This document shows, piece after piece, positions 1 to 8,258 of a stretch of 64,000 nt of DNA (position 1 is its first letter; every line of letters starts with the position of its first letter). The translations under genes and the position numbers were made by a program. The notes under the pieces were generated by a model. The model had not been told where the DNA came from, made no database searches, and was given only the letters and a program-made list of their open reading frames with translations. This DNA is from CAYMCO01 sp964388955. GTDB taxonomy: Bacteria > Chloroflexota > Anaerolineae > Anaerolineales > E44-bin32. The DNA is taken from positions 131,005 to 195,004 of the forward strand of contig CAYMCO010000005.1 of NCBI GenBank assembly GCA_964388955.1, read 5' to 3'.

Positions 1-2
1 GC

Positions 3-692
3 ATCATCCCAGATGCCAGGAGCATCGAGACCTTGAGCTATGCGGAGGTCGGCGAGTTGGCTTTCTTCGGCGCGAAGGTGCTGCACCCCAAGACAATCCG
101 GCCGGTGGTAGAGGCGCAGATCCCACTGCGGGTTAAGAACACCTTCAACCCAGAGGCGCCCGGCACCCTGATTCTCACGGAACCAAGACAGAATGGCAGC
201 ATCAAGGCCGTCACCGGCATTCCGGAAATGAGCTTGATCACCGTTGCCGGACGCGGCATGATCGGGGTGCCGGGAATTGCAGCTCGCACCTTCAGCGCAG
301 TGGCGAGCACCGCCACCAGCGTGCTGCTCATCAGCCAAGCCTCCTCCGAGCAGAGTATCTGCTTCGTGGTCCCCAAGTCTCGCTCGGAGGCGGTTGTCGC
401 CGCCTTACGGGCGGAATTCGATCATGAAATGGGGAGAGGCGATATCGATCTGGTGGCCGCCAAAGACGACGTCAGCGTGATCACTGTGGTCGGTGCCGGC
501 ATGCGCGGAACTCCGGGCGTCGCGGGCAGGATCTTCACAGCCACAGGGGAGCATGGCGTAAACGTGATCGCCATCGCCCAGGGATCCTCCGAGTGCAGCA
601 TCTCTCTGGTCGTAGATGGAACACAGCACACGCAAGCGGTATCGGCGATCCACGCGCTGACGCTCCGGCAGCCGACCGGCCGCCTCGCCTAG
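3..692 (+). CDS. lysC: aspartokinase, C-terminal part (5' end cut by window edge)
   Basis: Aspartokinase phosphorylates L-aspartate, the first step towards lysine, threonine and methionine. The reading frame is already open at base 3 (…DARSIETLSYAEVGELAFFG…), so the kinase domain lies mostly outside the window. What remains is the end of the catalytic domain ('SYAEVGELAFFGAKVLHPKT', typical of aspartokinases) and two ACT repeats, starting near 'ITVAGRGMIGVPG' and 'ITVVGAGMRGTPG', which in this family bind the feedback inhibitor. A TTG at 33 could look like a start but is internal. asd follows 39 bp downstream on the same strand, so the two are probably co-transcribed. Identification is firm; which effector it senses cannot be told. 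Confidence 0.95.
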   Translation: MIPDARSIETLSYAEVGELAFFGAKVLHPKTIRPVVEAQIPLRVKNTFNPEAPGTLILTEPRQNGSIKAVTGIPEMSLITVAGRGMIGVPGIAARTFSAVASTATSVLLISQASSEQSICFVVPKSRSEAVVAALRAEFDHEMGRGDIDLVAAKDDVSVITVVGAGMRGTPGVAGRIFTATGEHGVNVIAIAQGSSECSISLVVDGTQHTQAVSAIHALTLRQPTGRLA

Positions 693-731
693 CCTGGGCG
701 AGGCCAGCTCCTGGAATTGGGAGGCATTTGG

Positions 732-1793
732 ATGAATGGAAAGATACCCTGCGCGGTTCTGGGTGCTACCGGGGCGGTGGGCCAGCGGTTCCTGAGCCTG
801 CTGGCCGGACACCCATGGTTTGAGGTCATCTCTGTGACAGGCTCCAGCCGCAGCCAGGGAAAGCCCTACGCCGAAGCGGTTCAGTGGGTGGTGCCGGGCG
901 AGATTCCGGCCGGCGCGGCCGGCCTGACCGTGCGCCCCAGCGAGCAGCCGGGGGACGTGCGCCTGATTTTCTCGGCCCTGCCCTCCTCGGCCGCCCGCCA
1001 TATTGAGCCGGCCTTGGCCGAACGCGGGTACGCGGTGTGCTCCAACGCATCCGCATTCCGGATGGCCCCCGATGTGCCGTTGATGATCCCCTTCATCAAC
1101 CCGGAGCACCTGCGGTTGGTCGACGCCCAACGCCGTATCCGGGGTTGGCAGGGGCTGCTGGTTACGAGCCCAAACTGCTCCACAACAGCAGTTGTCTTTC
1201 CCCTGAAGGTTCTGCACGAAGCCTTCGGAGTAAGCCGTGTGCACGTAGTCACGATGCAGGCGATCAGCGGCGCGGGATATCCGGGGGTATCCGCCTTCGA
1301 GATCCAGGATAACGTGATTCCTTTCATCGCTGGCGAAGAGGAGAAGATCGAGAACGAGCCTCGCAAATTGCTCGGCACGCCCCGGGGAGATGAAATCGAG
1401 CTGGCAGATTTTGTCCTGAGCGCCCAGGCCAACCGGGTCCCGGTCATCGACGGGCACCTCGCGGCTCTATCCGTCAAGCTCCGGAAGCCTGCTGCGCTTG
1501 AGGAGGTTCGCTCCGCTTTCCGGAGCTTCTCCTTGACCGATGAGCTGACCAGGCTGCCCAGCGCTCCGGCCCGCCCCTTGATCCTGCGCACCGAGCCCGA
1601 TCGGCCGCAACCACGCCGGGATCGCGGTGCCGAAAGAGGCATGGCCGTCAGCGTGGGGCGCATCCGCCCATGCCCGGTTTTTGATTGCCGCCTGCTCTCC
1701 CTGGTGCACAACACGCTTCTCGGCGCCGCCGGTGGTGCGATATTGAACGCCGAGTGGCTTGCCGCACGAGGCTACTTGGGCGCATTCCAGTAG
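732..1793 (+). CDS. asd: aspartate-semialdehyde dehydrogenase
   Basis: Reduces aspartyl-4-phosphate to aspartate semialdehyde with NADPH, the step after aspartokinase. The 353-residue protein begins with a nucleotide-binding loop (GATGAVGQRF, residues 11-20) and has the active-site cysteine in 'TSPNCSTT' (Cys149). The end 'SLVHNTLLGAAGGAILNAEW' is typical of the archaeal/fungal-type ASADH subgroup. The ATG at 732 is chosen because GGGAGG lies about 7 bases upstream; a TTG at 717 in frame has no such site. It sits directly behind lysC. No other lysine or threonine genes are visible here. Confidence 0.95.
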   Translation: MNGKIPCAVLGATGAVGQRFLSLLAGHPWFEVISVTGSSRSQGKPYAEAVQWVVPGEIPAGAAGLTVRPSEQPGDVRLIFSALPSSAARHIEPALAERGYAVCSNASAFRMAPDVPLMIPFINPEHLRLVDAQRRIRGWQGLLVTSPNCSTTAVVFPLKVLHEAFGVSRVHVVTMQAISGAGYPGVSAFEIQDNVIPFIAGEEEKIENEPRKLLGTPRGDEIELADFVLSAQANRVPVIDGHLAALSVKLRKPAALEEVRSAFRSFSLTDELTRLPSAPARPLILRTEPDRPQPRRDRGAERGMAVSVGRIRPCPVFDCRLLSLVHNTLLGAAGGAILNAEWLAARGYLGAFQ

Positions 1794-1805
1794 ACGAGGC
1801 GAGCT

Positions 1806-2180
1806 TCAATCGCGCTGCGAGGGGGTCAGATCCGGCCGCAGCACAGCTGCCCCGCGCAGGTATTGGTGGCGCATCTCCACCTGATCTTTCTCGGTCTGCC
1901 ACAGGACGCGGACCCGCAGGCACATGTTTAGAGACCCCTCGACCGCCATTTCCTGAAGGCAGAGCAGCCCGGCATCTCGCCAACCGAGATCGCGCGCCGC
2001 TTCCGCAGGATATGCGGCGTCCAGGTCCGCCGTCGCGCTGAATGTCGCCGCGACCACATCTTTCGCGCTGATATCGTTCGCTTCCACCAAGGCCAAGAGC
2101 ATCTCACCGCTGGCCTGCAGGATGGCCTCGCGAGTGTTTTCCGTGAGCGTGATCGCGCCGCGTACTGCGCATAGGTTCAT
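1806..2180 (-). CDS. aroH: chorismate mutase, AroH type
   Basis: Converts chorismate to prephenate, the common precursor of phenylalanine and tyrosine. The 124-residue protein matches the monofunctional AroH family known from Bacillus: 'VRGAITLTENTREAI' at the N terminus, 'FSATADLDAAYPAEAARDLGW' in the middle, and 'MRHQYLRGAAVLRPDL' at the end with the substrate-contacting arginines. GGGGGAGG precedes the ATG by a few bases. It is convergent with asd (12 bp between stops) and about 350 bp beyond pheA on the same strand, so it probably has its own promoter, although read-through from the ilv-leu-pheA operon is possible. Confidence 0.93.
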   Translation of the reverse strand: MNLCAVRGAITLTENTREAILQASGEMLLALVEANDISAKDVVAATFSATADLDAAYPAEAARDLGWRDAGLLCLQEMAVEGSLNMCLRVRVLWQTEKDQVEMRHQYLRGAAVLRPDLTPSQRD

Positions 2181-2530
2181 TTTCCTCCCCCGCTTGGTTG
2201 AGAAATAGAACTTTCAAAGCGATACACTCGCAACCGGTCGATCCGGATATCGTGGGTGCACGAAAGGGCGATGAATGCTCTTTGCCCGGCATCGACGCCC
2301 GGGCCGCTCCGACACCGGCGGCCTGAAGCCGCATCTTTCCCACTCGGCGGTTTCCCGTCGACGTGCTCCACCTCTCCACCGCGCGCCCGCTTGCGAGGGG
2401 GTCATCAATTGATCGCCAGAAGGAGTAGCGCCTTGTCCGCCCCGCCCCGGTCGGTTATCTTTGGAGGCACAGGATGCTGTGCCTTTGCGTTCGCCGGCGA
2501 AGCGCCCATCGTCCGGGCTCCGCCGGAAGG
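2181..2530. other. intergenic region between pheA and aroH
   Basis: No convincing gene. It holds a small hairpin at 2465-2484 (7-bp stem, 6-base loop) shortly after the pheA stop; neither strand has a clear T-tract, so it is at best a weak terminator. Frames that stay open here overlap pheA or have no ribosome site. I see no leader peptide or attenuator for aroH. Confidence 0.5.
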
Positions 2531-3397
2531 CTACTGCGGATTCCAGATCTGCCGCGGATAGCTGCCCAGGATCCGCAGCATCGATGCGGTCTTCGCCAGC
2601 TCTACGAGCGCCTGCTGGCAATCGCCATCCGAAGTCGACCCGGCGAAATCGAGATAGAAAAGGTATTCCCAGGGCCTCCCCACCAGAGGGCGGGACTCGA
2701 TTTTGGTGAGATCGATCCCCCTGGAAGCGAAGATCCCCAGCGCCTGATGCAGCGCCCCCGGGCGGTTATGCAGCGCGAACACGATGGAGGTCTTGGCATC
2801 CCCCTGAGATTCCACCGGCGCGGAGGCCAGCGCGATGAAGCGCGTGTAGTTGGCGGGATTATCCTCGATGCCCTCCGCCAGGATGGCCATTTCATACACC
2901 TCAGCGGCGCGCCGGGAGGCGATCGCCGCCGCCCCTTGCTCGCCGGATTCGTGGATCTGCTTGGCGCTCCCAGCCGTGTCGTAGGTGGCGACCAACTCGA
3001 CTCCCCGCAGACGCCGGAGATAGCCCTCGCATTGCGCCAGCGCCTGCGGGTGGGAGAGCACTCGCTTCACCTGGCCCAGACCCGTCCCAGGCGGTGCCAG
3101 CAAGTAATGGCGCACCCGCAGGTGATATTCGCCCACAATGTGGAGTGAGTGCCTCAGCAGCAGATCGTAATTGCGGTGCACACTGCCTGCGAGCGAGTTC
3201 TCGATGGGCAGCAACCCCAACTGCGCCGCACCGCGTTCGACCGCCTCAAACGCCGCTTCGAAGGATTCACACGGCAGCATCCGGGCATGGTCCCCAAACA
3301 TCGCCAGGGCCGCTTCTTCACTGTATGCGCCGCGTTCGCCCTGAAAGGCGACGACCTTGGTCCCCCTGCTTTCAGCGGGATGCTTCAATCTGTCCAC
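2531..3397 (-). CDS. pheA: prephenate dehydratase
   Basis: Converts prephenate to phenylpyruvate, committing flux to phenylalanine. The 288-residue protein has the periplasmic-binding-like catalytic domain ('VAFQGERGAYSEEAA' at the start, 'LPIENSLAGSV' around residues 70-80, 'NYTRFIAL' near 190) and a C-terminal ACT domain ('NRPGALHQALGIFASRGIDL', then 'ESRP'), the usual phenylalanine-binding module. There is no chorismate mutase domain; aroH supplies that activity. The GTG at 3397 is preceded by GGGGAGG; it overlaps the leuB stop by 26 bp, so translation is probably coupled and pheA is the last gene of the ilv-leu operon. That position puts a phenylalanine enzyme under branched-chain control. 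Confidence 0.95.
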   Translation of the reverse strand: MDRLKHPAESRGTKVVAFQGERGAYSEEAALAMFGDHARMLPCESFEAAFEAVERGAAQLGLLPIENSLAGSVHRNYDLLLRHSLHIVGEYHLRVRHYLLAPPGTGLGQVKRVLSHPQALAQCEGYLRRLRGVELVATYDTAGSAKQIHESGEQGAAAIASRRAAEVYEMAILAEGIEDNPANYTRFIALASAPVESQGDAKTSIVFALHNRPGALHQALGIFASRGIDLTKIESRPLVGRPWEYLFYLDFAGSTSDGDCQQALVELAKTASMLRILGSYPRQIWNPQ

Positions 3398-4442
3398 AGA
3401 CCGCCTCCCCAACCTCCTCGGTGGAAAGCGCACCGCCCAGATCCGGCGTCACGGCCTTCTCGTCGATCACCCTGGCCACGGCGGCGTCCACCAACTCGGC
3501 CTCTTCGGTCAGCTCGAGCGAATGGCGCAGCAGCATGGCGGCGCTCAGGATTGTCGCCAGCGGATCGGCGATCCCCTTCCCCACGATGTCCGGGGCAGAT
3601 CCGTGGATGGGTTCATACACCCCCAGACGGCCTTCCCCAAGCGATGCGCTCGGGGCCAACCCCAACGAGCCCGAGAGGACCGATGCCTCATCACTCAGGA
3701 TATCCCCGAACATGTTTTCCGTCACAATCACATCGAAATCCCGGGGATGGGTGATCAAGCGCATGGCCGCCGAGTCCACCAATTGATGTTCCAGCGTCAC
3801 ATGCGGAAAGGCCGCGGCCTCCTCGCTGGCGATTTGCCGCCAGAGGCGTGAGGTCTCGAGCACGTTCGCCTTGTCCACGGAGGTGACCCTCCCTCGGCGC
3901 CCCTGCGCCAACCGCAGCGCCAGGCGGACGATGCGGCGAATTTCGATCTCCGAATAGTCCAGTGTGTCCACCGCCCTCACGCCCTCGGGTGTCCGCTTCC
4001 GGAACCGCGGCTCGCCGAAGTAAAGGCCCCCCGTCAATTCTCGCACGATGAGGATGTCCACGCCGGACACCCGATCCGCTTTCAAGGGGGTAGCATCCTG
4101 CAATGCGGTGAAAACCTTTATGGGCCGCAAATTGGCATACAAACCGAGCCCTTTGCGCAGCCGGAGCAACCCCTGCTCGGGCCGCACAGAGGCAGCAGGA
4201 TCATCCCATTTGGGGCCGCCCACGGCGCCCAGCAACACGGCGTCCGCCTTCTGACACGCCTGTAGACTGAATTCGGGGAGCGGATCCCCGAACTCGTCGA
4301 TCGCCATTCCTCCGATTGGCTGCTCCGCAAAACGGAATACATGCCCGAAGCGATCCCCGACCGCCCGCAAGACGCGCACGCCCTGCGGGACCACTTCCGT
4401 TCCAATTCCATCGCCCGCCAGCACTACAATGTTCGCCTGCAT
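3372..4442 (-). CDS. leuB: 3-isopropylmalate dehydrogenase
   Basis: Oxidatively decarboxylates 3-isopropylmalate in leucine synthesis and, in the citramalate route, 3-methylmalate to 2-oxobutyrate. The 356-residue protein shows 'VLAGDGIGTEVVPQ' at the N terminus, 'GAVGGPKWDD' near residue 75, the substrate arginines in 'LLRLRKGLGLYANLRP' and 'VRELTGGLYFGEP', and 'YEPIHGSAPDIVGKGIADP' for NAD binding. It follows cimA after a 162-bp gap in which I find no gene, and overlaps pheA. The ribosome site is weak. Confidence 0.96.
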   Translation of the reverse strand: MQANIVVLAGDGIGTEVVPQGVRVLRAVGDRFGHVFRFAEQPIGGMAIDEFGDPLPEFSLQACQKADAVLLGAVGGPKWDDPAASVRPEQGLLRLRKGLGLYANLRPIKVFTALQDATPLKADRVSGVDILIVRELTGGLYFGEPRFRKRTPEGVRAVDTLDYSEIEIRRIVRLALRLAQGRRGRVTSVDKANVLETSRLWRQIASEEAAAFPHVTLEHQLVDSAAMRLITHPRDFDVIVTENMFGDILSDEASVLSGSLGLAPSASLGEGRLGVYEPIHGSAPDIVGKGIADPLATILSAAMLLRHSLELTEEAELVDAAVARVIDEKAVTPDLGGALSTEEVGEAVCGQIEASR

Positions 4443-4604
4443 GGTGACGGCTATCGATCCTTTCCGGCTCTGCTTCGTCCCTTATGGGGGTTGGCCCCTG
4501 GCTTCCTGCCCAGCCCCGGAAGCCGCGCGAGCCTGTCCGCCCTTATGCGTGAAGCGCGGATGGGGCGCCGCCTCTCTCCCTGTCTCCCGAGCGACTGCTT
4601 GAGT

Positions 4605-6188
4605 TCAAGTGGTAGAGCGCAGTCCGTATTCTATCCCGTCCGCCAGCGCTCGCCATGAGGCCTCAATGATGTTTGTGGACGCACCCACGGTGGTCCAGCG
4701 ATGCCGGCCGTTGCGCGAGTCAATCAAGACGCGCGTGGTCGCACCGGTGCCGTTCTCGCCATCCAGGATGCGGACCTTATAGTCGACAAGCTGAAACGCG
4801 CCCAGCTGTGGGTAGACGGGAGTCAGGGCCTTCCGGAGTGCGGCGTCCAGTGCGTTGACCGGCCCGTTGCCCTCGGCCGCGGTGTGCATCACCTCCCCCT
4901 GCACCCGCACCTTTACGGTCGCCTCTGCGAAGGTGCCACGGCCCTGCCGGTGCTCCACAGTCACGGCATAGTCGATCAGGTCAAACGGGGCCACGTAGTC
5001 AGGGGATTGGCGGTGGAGCAGCAACGCCACGGAAGCATCCGCCACTTCGAAAGAGAAACCGCGCGCTTCCAACTCTTTGATCTCACTGACCACATTGGAC
5101 ACATCGGCCTCGGCGGAGACCGCCATCTTCAATTCCTCCGCCTTACTGAGCAGATTGCCCCGCCCGGAGAGTTCGCTGACGACCACGCGGCTTTGGTTGC
5201 CCACCGCCTCAGGGTCGATATGCTGGTATGACAGCGGCGTTCTGCGCATGGCCGCCACGTGGATGCCTCCCTTGTGGGCGAAGGCGCTTCTCCCCACAAA
5301 GGGCATGTGCTCATCCGGCGCCAGATTGGCCACCTCCGCCACGAAATGCGCTACTTCGTACAGCTCGCGTACCTTCCCCTCGGGAAGGCACCCGTACCCC
5401 ATCTTGAGCTCCAGGTCCGGTATCACGGAGCACAGATTAGCGTTGCCGCACCGTTCGCCATAGCCGTTGATGGTCCCCTGAATGTGGGAGGCGCCCGCGC
5501 GCACCGCAGCTACCGTGTTCGCCACCGCGCAACCGCCATCGTCGTGGGTGTGGATGCCCAGAGGCACGCTGAATCGCCCGGCGACCTCAGAGACGATCTT
5601 CTCCACCTCCCACGGGAGGGAACCGCCATTGGTGTCGCAGAGCACCAAGGTCTCCACCCCCGCGTCGGCCGCCGCCGCCAGCACCGCGCAGGCGTATTCC
5701 GGATCGGCCTTGTAACCGTCGAAGAAATGCTCCGCGTCGAAGATCACCTGCCGCCCCTGGGATTGCAGGTAGGCGAGGCTCTCTTCGATCATGCGCAGGT
5801 TCTCTTCCAGGTCGGTGCGCAGCACTCCGGTTACGTGCATGGTCCAGCTCTTGCCCACCACGGTGCACACCTGCGTCCCGGCGTCCAGAAGCGCCGCCAG
5901 ATTCTCATCCTGTTCGACATCCAGCCCGGCCCGTCTGGTGGCACCGAAGGCGGCGATCCGCGCCTGCCGCCATTCAAGACCCTTCGCCCGGTCGAAGAAC
6001 TCCGCATCCTTGGGGTTCGATCCCGGCCATCCGCCTTCGATAAACGCCACGCCCACCTGGTCCAGCTTGCGGGCGATGCGCAGCTTGTCATCACAGGAGA
6101 GCGAAATTCCCTCCATCTGCGTCCCGTCACGCAAGGTCGTGTCATAGATCTCCAATTGGGCCCCGCGGCGCTGGTCAGATGATTCCAT
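4605..6188 (-). CDS. cimA: (R)-citramalate synthase
   Basis: Condenses pyruvate and acetyl-CoA to citramalate, the entry to isoleucine that bypasses threonine deaminase. The 527-residue protein has the DRE-TIM barrel signature 'IYDTTLRDGTQMEGISLS', then 'GVAFIEGGWPGSNPKD' and 'LGIHTHDDGGCAVANT' (metal-binding histidines), and a C-terminal regulatory domain ending 'STNIIEASWRALADGIEYGL'. 'EGGWPGSNPKD' is what I associate with the CimA subgroup rather than LeuA, and a genuine leuA lies upstream. The ATG at 6188 overlaps the leuD stop and follows GAGG. No threonine deaminase gene is present in the operon, which fits this role. Confidence 0.9.
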   Translation of the reverse strand: MESSDQRRGAQLEIYDTTLRDGTQMEGISLSCDDKLRIARKLDQVGVAFIEGGWPGSNPKDAEFFDRAKGLEWRQARIAAFGATRRAGLDVEQDENLAALLDAGTQVCTVVGKSWTMHVTGVLRTDLEENLRMIEESLAYLQSQGRQVIFDAEHFFDGYKADPEYACAVLAAAADAGVETLVLCDTNGGSLPWEVEKIVSEVAGRFSVPLGIHTHDDGGCAVANTVAAVRAGASHIQGTINGYGERCGNANLCSVIPDLELKMGYGCLPEGKVRELYEVAHFVAEVANLAPDEHMPFVGRSAFAHKGGIHVAAMRRTPLSYQHIDPEAVGNQSRVVVSELSGRGNLLSKAEELKMAVSAEADVSNVVSEIKELEARGFSFEVADASVALLLHRQSPDYVAPFDLIDYAVTVEHRQGRGTFAEATVKVRVQGEVMHTAAEGNGPVNALDAALRKALTPVYPQLGAFQLVDYKVRILDGENGTGATTRVLIDSRNGRHRWTTVGASTNIIEASWRALADGIEYGLRSTT

Positions 6189-6768
6189 GGTCTGCCTCGT
6201 ATGCCTCGATCTGCGGCGCAAAGCTCATCAGATATCCCAGCTGGTCCACACCCTTCAGCAGGCAGGATTTGGCGAAGGGATCGATGGGGAAGGCTTCGAT
6301 GCTCCCATCGGGGAGATCGATCCGCTGCTCCGCCAACTCGATCTGCACCTGCCCATCCGGCTCTCGCCGCAGGGAATCGCGCAGCCGTTCCAGCGCGGCC
6401 TCACTCAGCACCACCGGGAGCAGGCCATTCTTAAGGGCGTTATTGTGGAAGATATCCGCAAAGGACGTGGCCAGCACCGCCCGGAAGCCCCAATCGAGCA
6501 GCGCCCATGCGGCATGCTCCCGGGAGGAACCGCAGCCAAAGTTGCCGCCGGCCAGCAGGATTTCGGCCTCAGCGGCACCGGGATGGTTGAGCGGGAACTC
6601 CGGCTTCGCAGATCCATCCTCCCGGAAGCGCCAATCAGCGAACAGATGCTCCCCAAGCCCATCCTTGCTGGTGGTCTTTAGATATCGCGCCGGGATGATT
6701 TGATCGGTGTCGATATCATTGAAAGGCAGCGATACAACTCTCGACCTCAAATGCACGAGTGCTTCCAT
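6175..6768 (-). CDS. leuD: 3-isopropylmalate dehydratase, small subunit
   Basis: Small subunit of isopropylmalate isomerase, working with LeuC. The 197-residue protein starts 'MEALVHLRSRVVSLPFNDID' and contains 'TDQIIPARYLKT' and the swivelling-domain loop 'GGNFGCGSSREHAAWAL', all typical of LeuD. The open frame runs further upstream into leuC, but only the ATG at 6768 fits the family start; GGAG lies about 14 bases before it. It is 56 bp after leuC and overlaps cimA. In the citramalate pathway LeuCD also isomerises citramalate. Confidence 0.95.
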   Translation of the reverse strand: MEALVHLRSRVVSLPFNDIDTDQIIPARYLKTTSKDGLGEHLFADWRFREDGSAKPEFPLNHPGAAEAEILLAGGNFGCGSSREHAAWALLDWGFRAVLATSFADIFHNNALKNGLLPVVLSEAALERLRDSLRREPDGQVQIELAEQRIDLPDGSIEAFPIDPFAKSCLLKGVDQLGYLMSFAPQIEAYEADHGII

Positions 6769-6824
6769 ATTGTGCAGAACATCTCCGTTGGCGTGGGTTG
6801 ATATCCGCCTACCCGGTTCCCATA

Positions 6825-8258
6825 TCAAATGCGGACCGGCTCGCCCTCCACCAGAGTCCGCGGGTCGGTGATCCGCCCACACACCGCGGCCGCGGCGGCG
6901 GTCAGGGGAGACGCCAGGAAAGTGCGGCCCCCTTTGCCCTGGCGGCCCTCGAAATTCCGGTTGCTGGTGCTCACCGCATATTCGCCCGGCGCAAGTTGAT
7001 CGCCGTTCATCGCGATGCACATCGAACAGCCCGGCTCTCTCCAATCCGCGCCCGCCTGTTTGAATACTTCGTCCAAGCCCCGGCGCTCCGCCTCGCGTTT
7101 GATGCCTTGCGAGCCCGGGACGACCAGGGCACGCACATCCTGAGAGACCTTCCGCCCCCGCAGCAGTCCGGCCGCTTGCTCCAGATCTGAAAGCCGGGAG
7201 TTGGTGCAGGATCCGATAAAGACCACATCCACGCGCTTCCCGAGAAGCGGTTGTCCGGCCGCAATCCCCATATAGGCGAGTGACTTCTCCAACGCCTGGC
7301 GCTCATCCACCCCCCCCACTCCCTCCGGCGAGGGTACGGGCTCGGTGATGGGGATGACCATCCCGGGGTTGGTGCCATAGGTGATCATCGGCGCCAGCCC
7401 GGACACGTCCAGGCGCGTGGCACGGTCGAAGTTCGCCCCCTCGTCCGTCGGAAGCCGCCGCCATCGCTCAATGGCTCGATCCCATTCCTTGCCTACAGGC
7501 GCAAACTCTCTCCCGGCAAGATACTCGAAGGTGGTGTCGTCCGGAGCGATCATCCCAGCGCGCGCCCCCGCTTCGATGGACATGTTGCAAATGGTCATCC
7601 TTCCTTCCATGTTGAGCGCCCGTACCGCCTCGCCTCGATATTCCAGCACATGTCCCACGCCGCCCCCGACCCCGATCGCGCCGATCAGCGCCAGGACGAC
7701 ATCTTTGGCGGTGACGCCCACAGGCATGCGCCCTTCCAGCCGCACTTCGAACCTCTTTGGACGTTTCTGCAGCAGGCACTGGGTGGCGAGCACGTACTCC
7801 ACTTCGCTGGTTCCAATGCCCAATGCGAAGGCGCCGAAGGCACCATGGGTGGAGGTGTGGCTGTCCCCACACACGATCGTCATACCGGGTTGAGTCAAGC
7901 CCAGCTCCGGACCGATGACGTGCACGATGCCATTTCGCTCGGATCCCATTTCATACAGTGGGACAGCAAACTGCTCGCAGTTCTCCCGCAGTTGGTCCAG
8001 CTGCCTCTTCGCCGCCCGGTCAAAGAGGGCCTGGTTCACGGGAAGCGTGGGCGTCGAGTGATCCATCGTCGCGATCGTCTTGGCCGGCCGCCGGACCGCG
8101 AGGCCCTTGTCCCGCAAGCCGGAGAACGCCTGCGGGGAAGTGACCTCGTGCACCAGATGCAGATCGATATAGAGGACCGCGGGAGCGCCCGGCTCCTGGG
8201 CCACGAGATGGCGATCCCAAATCTTGTCGAACAACGTCCTGGCCGCGGCTGGCCCCAT
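6825..8258 (-). CDS. leuC: 3-isopropylmalate dehydratase, large subunit
   Basis: Catalytic subunit of isopropylmalate isomerase, carrying a [4Fe-4S] cluster. The 477-residue protein has the family N terminus 'TLFDKIWDRHLV', 'CGDSHTSTHGAFGAFALGIG' near residue 130, and the three cluster cysteines in 'VFIGSCTNSRLSDL' and 'PGCSMCIAMNGD'. Length is normal. The ATG begins immediately after the leuA stop, so the two are translationally linked. It acts with LeuD in both leucine and citramalate-derived isoleucine synthesis. Confidence 0.97.
   Translation of the reverse strand: MGPAAARTLFDKIWDRHLVAQEPGAPAVLYIDLHLVHEVTSPQAFSGLRDKGLAVRRPAKTIATMDHSTPTLPVNQALFDRAAKRQLDQLRENCEQFAVPLYEMGSERNGIVHVIGPELGLTQPGMTIVCGDSHTSTHGAFGAFALGIGTSEVEYVLATQCLLQKRPKRFEVRLEGRMPVGVTAKDVVLALIGAIGVGGGVGHVLEYRGEAVRALNMEGRMTICNMSIEAGARAGMIAPDDTTFEYLAGREFAPVGKEWDRAIERWRRLPTDEGANFDRATRLDVSGLAPMITYGTNPGMVIPITEPVPSPEGVGGVDERQALEKSLAYMGIAAGQPLLGKRVDVVFIGSCTNSRLSDLEQAAGLLRGRKVSQDVRALVVPGSQGIKREAERRGLDEVFKQAGADWREPGCSMCIAMNGDQLAPGEYAVSTSNRNFEGRQGKGGRTFLASPLTAAAAAVCGRITDPRTLVEGEPVRI

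Noticed and set aside
405..1714. Long minus-strand open frames opposite lysC and asd
   Set aside because: Low-complexity, Arg/Gly/Pro-rich products caused by GC-rich codons on the other strand; no family motif or ribosome site, and the plus-strand genes are unambiguous.
2214..2621. A 135-codon minus-strand frame between pheA and aroH
   Set aside because: It overlaps the end of pheA in another frame, has no ribosome site and an Arg-rich composition.
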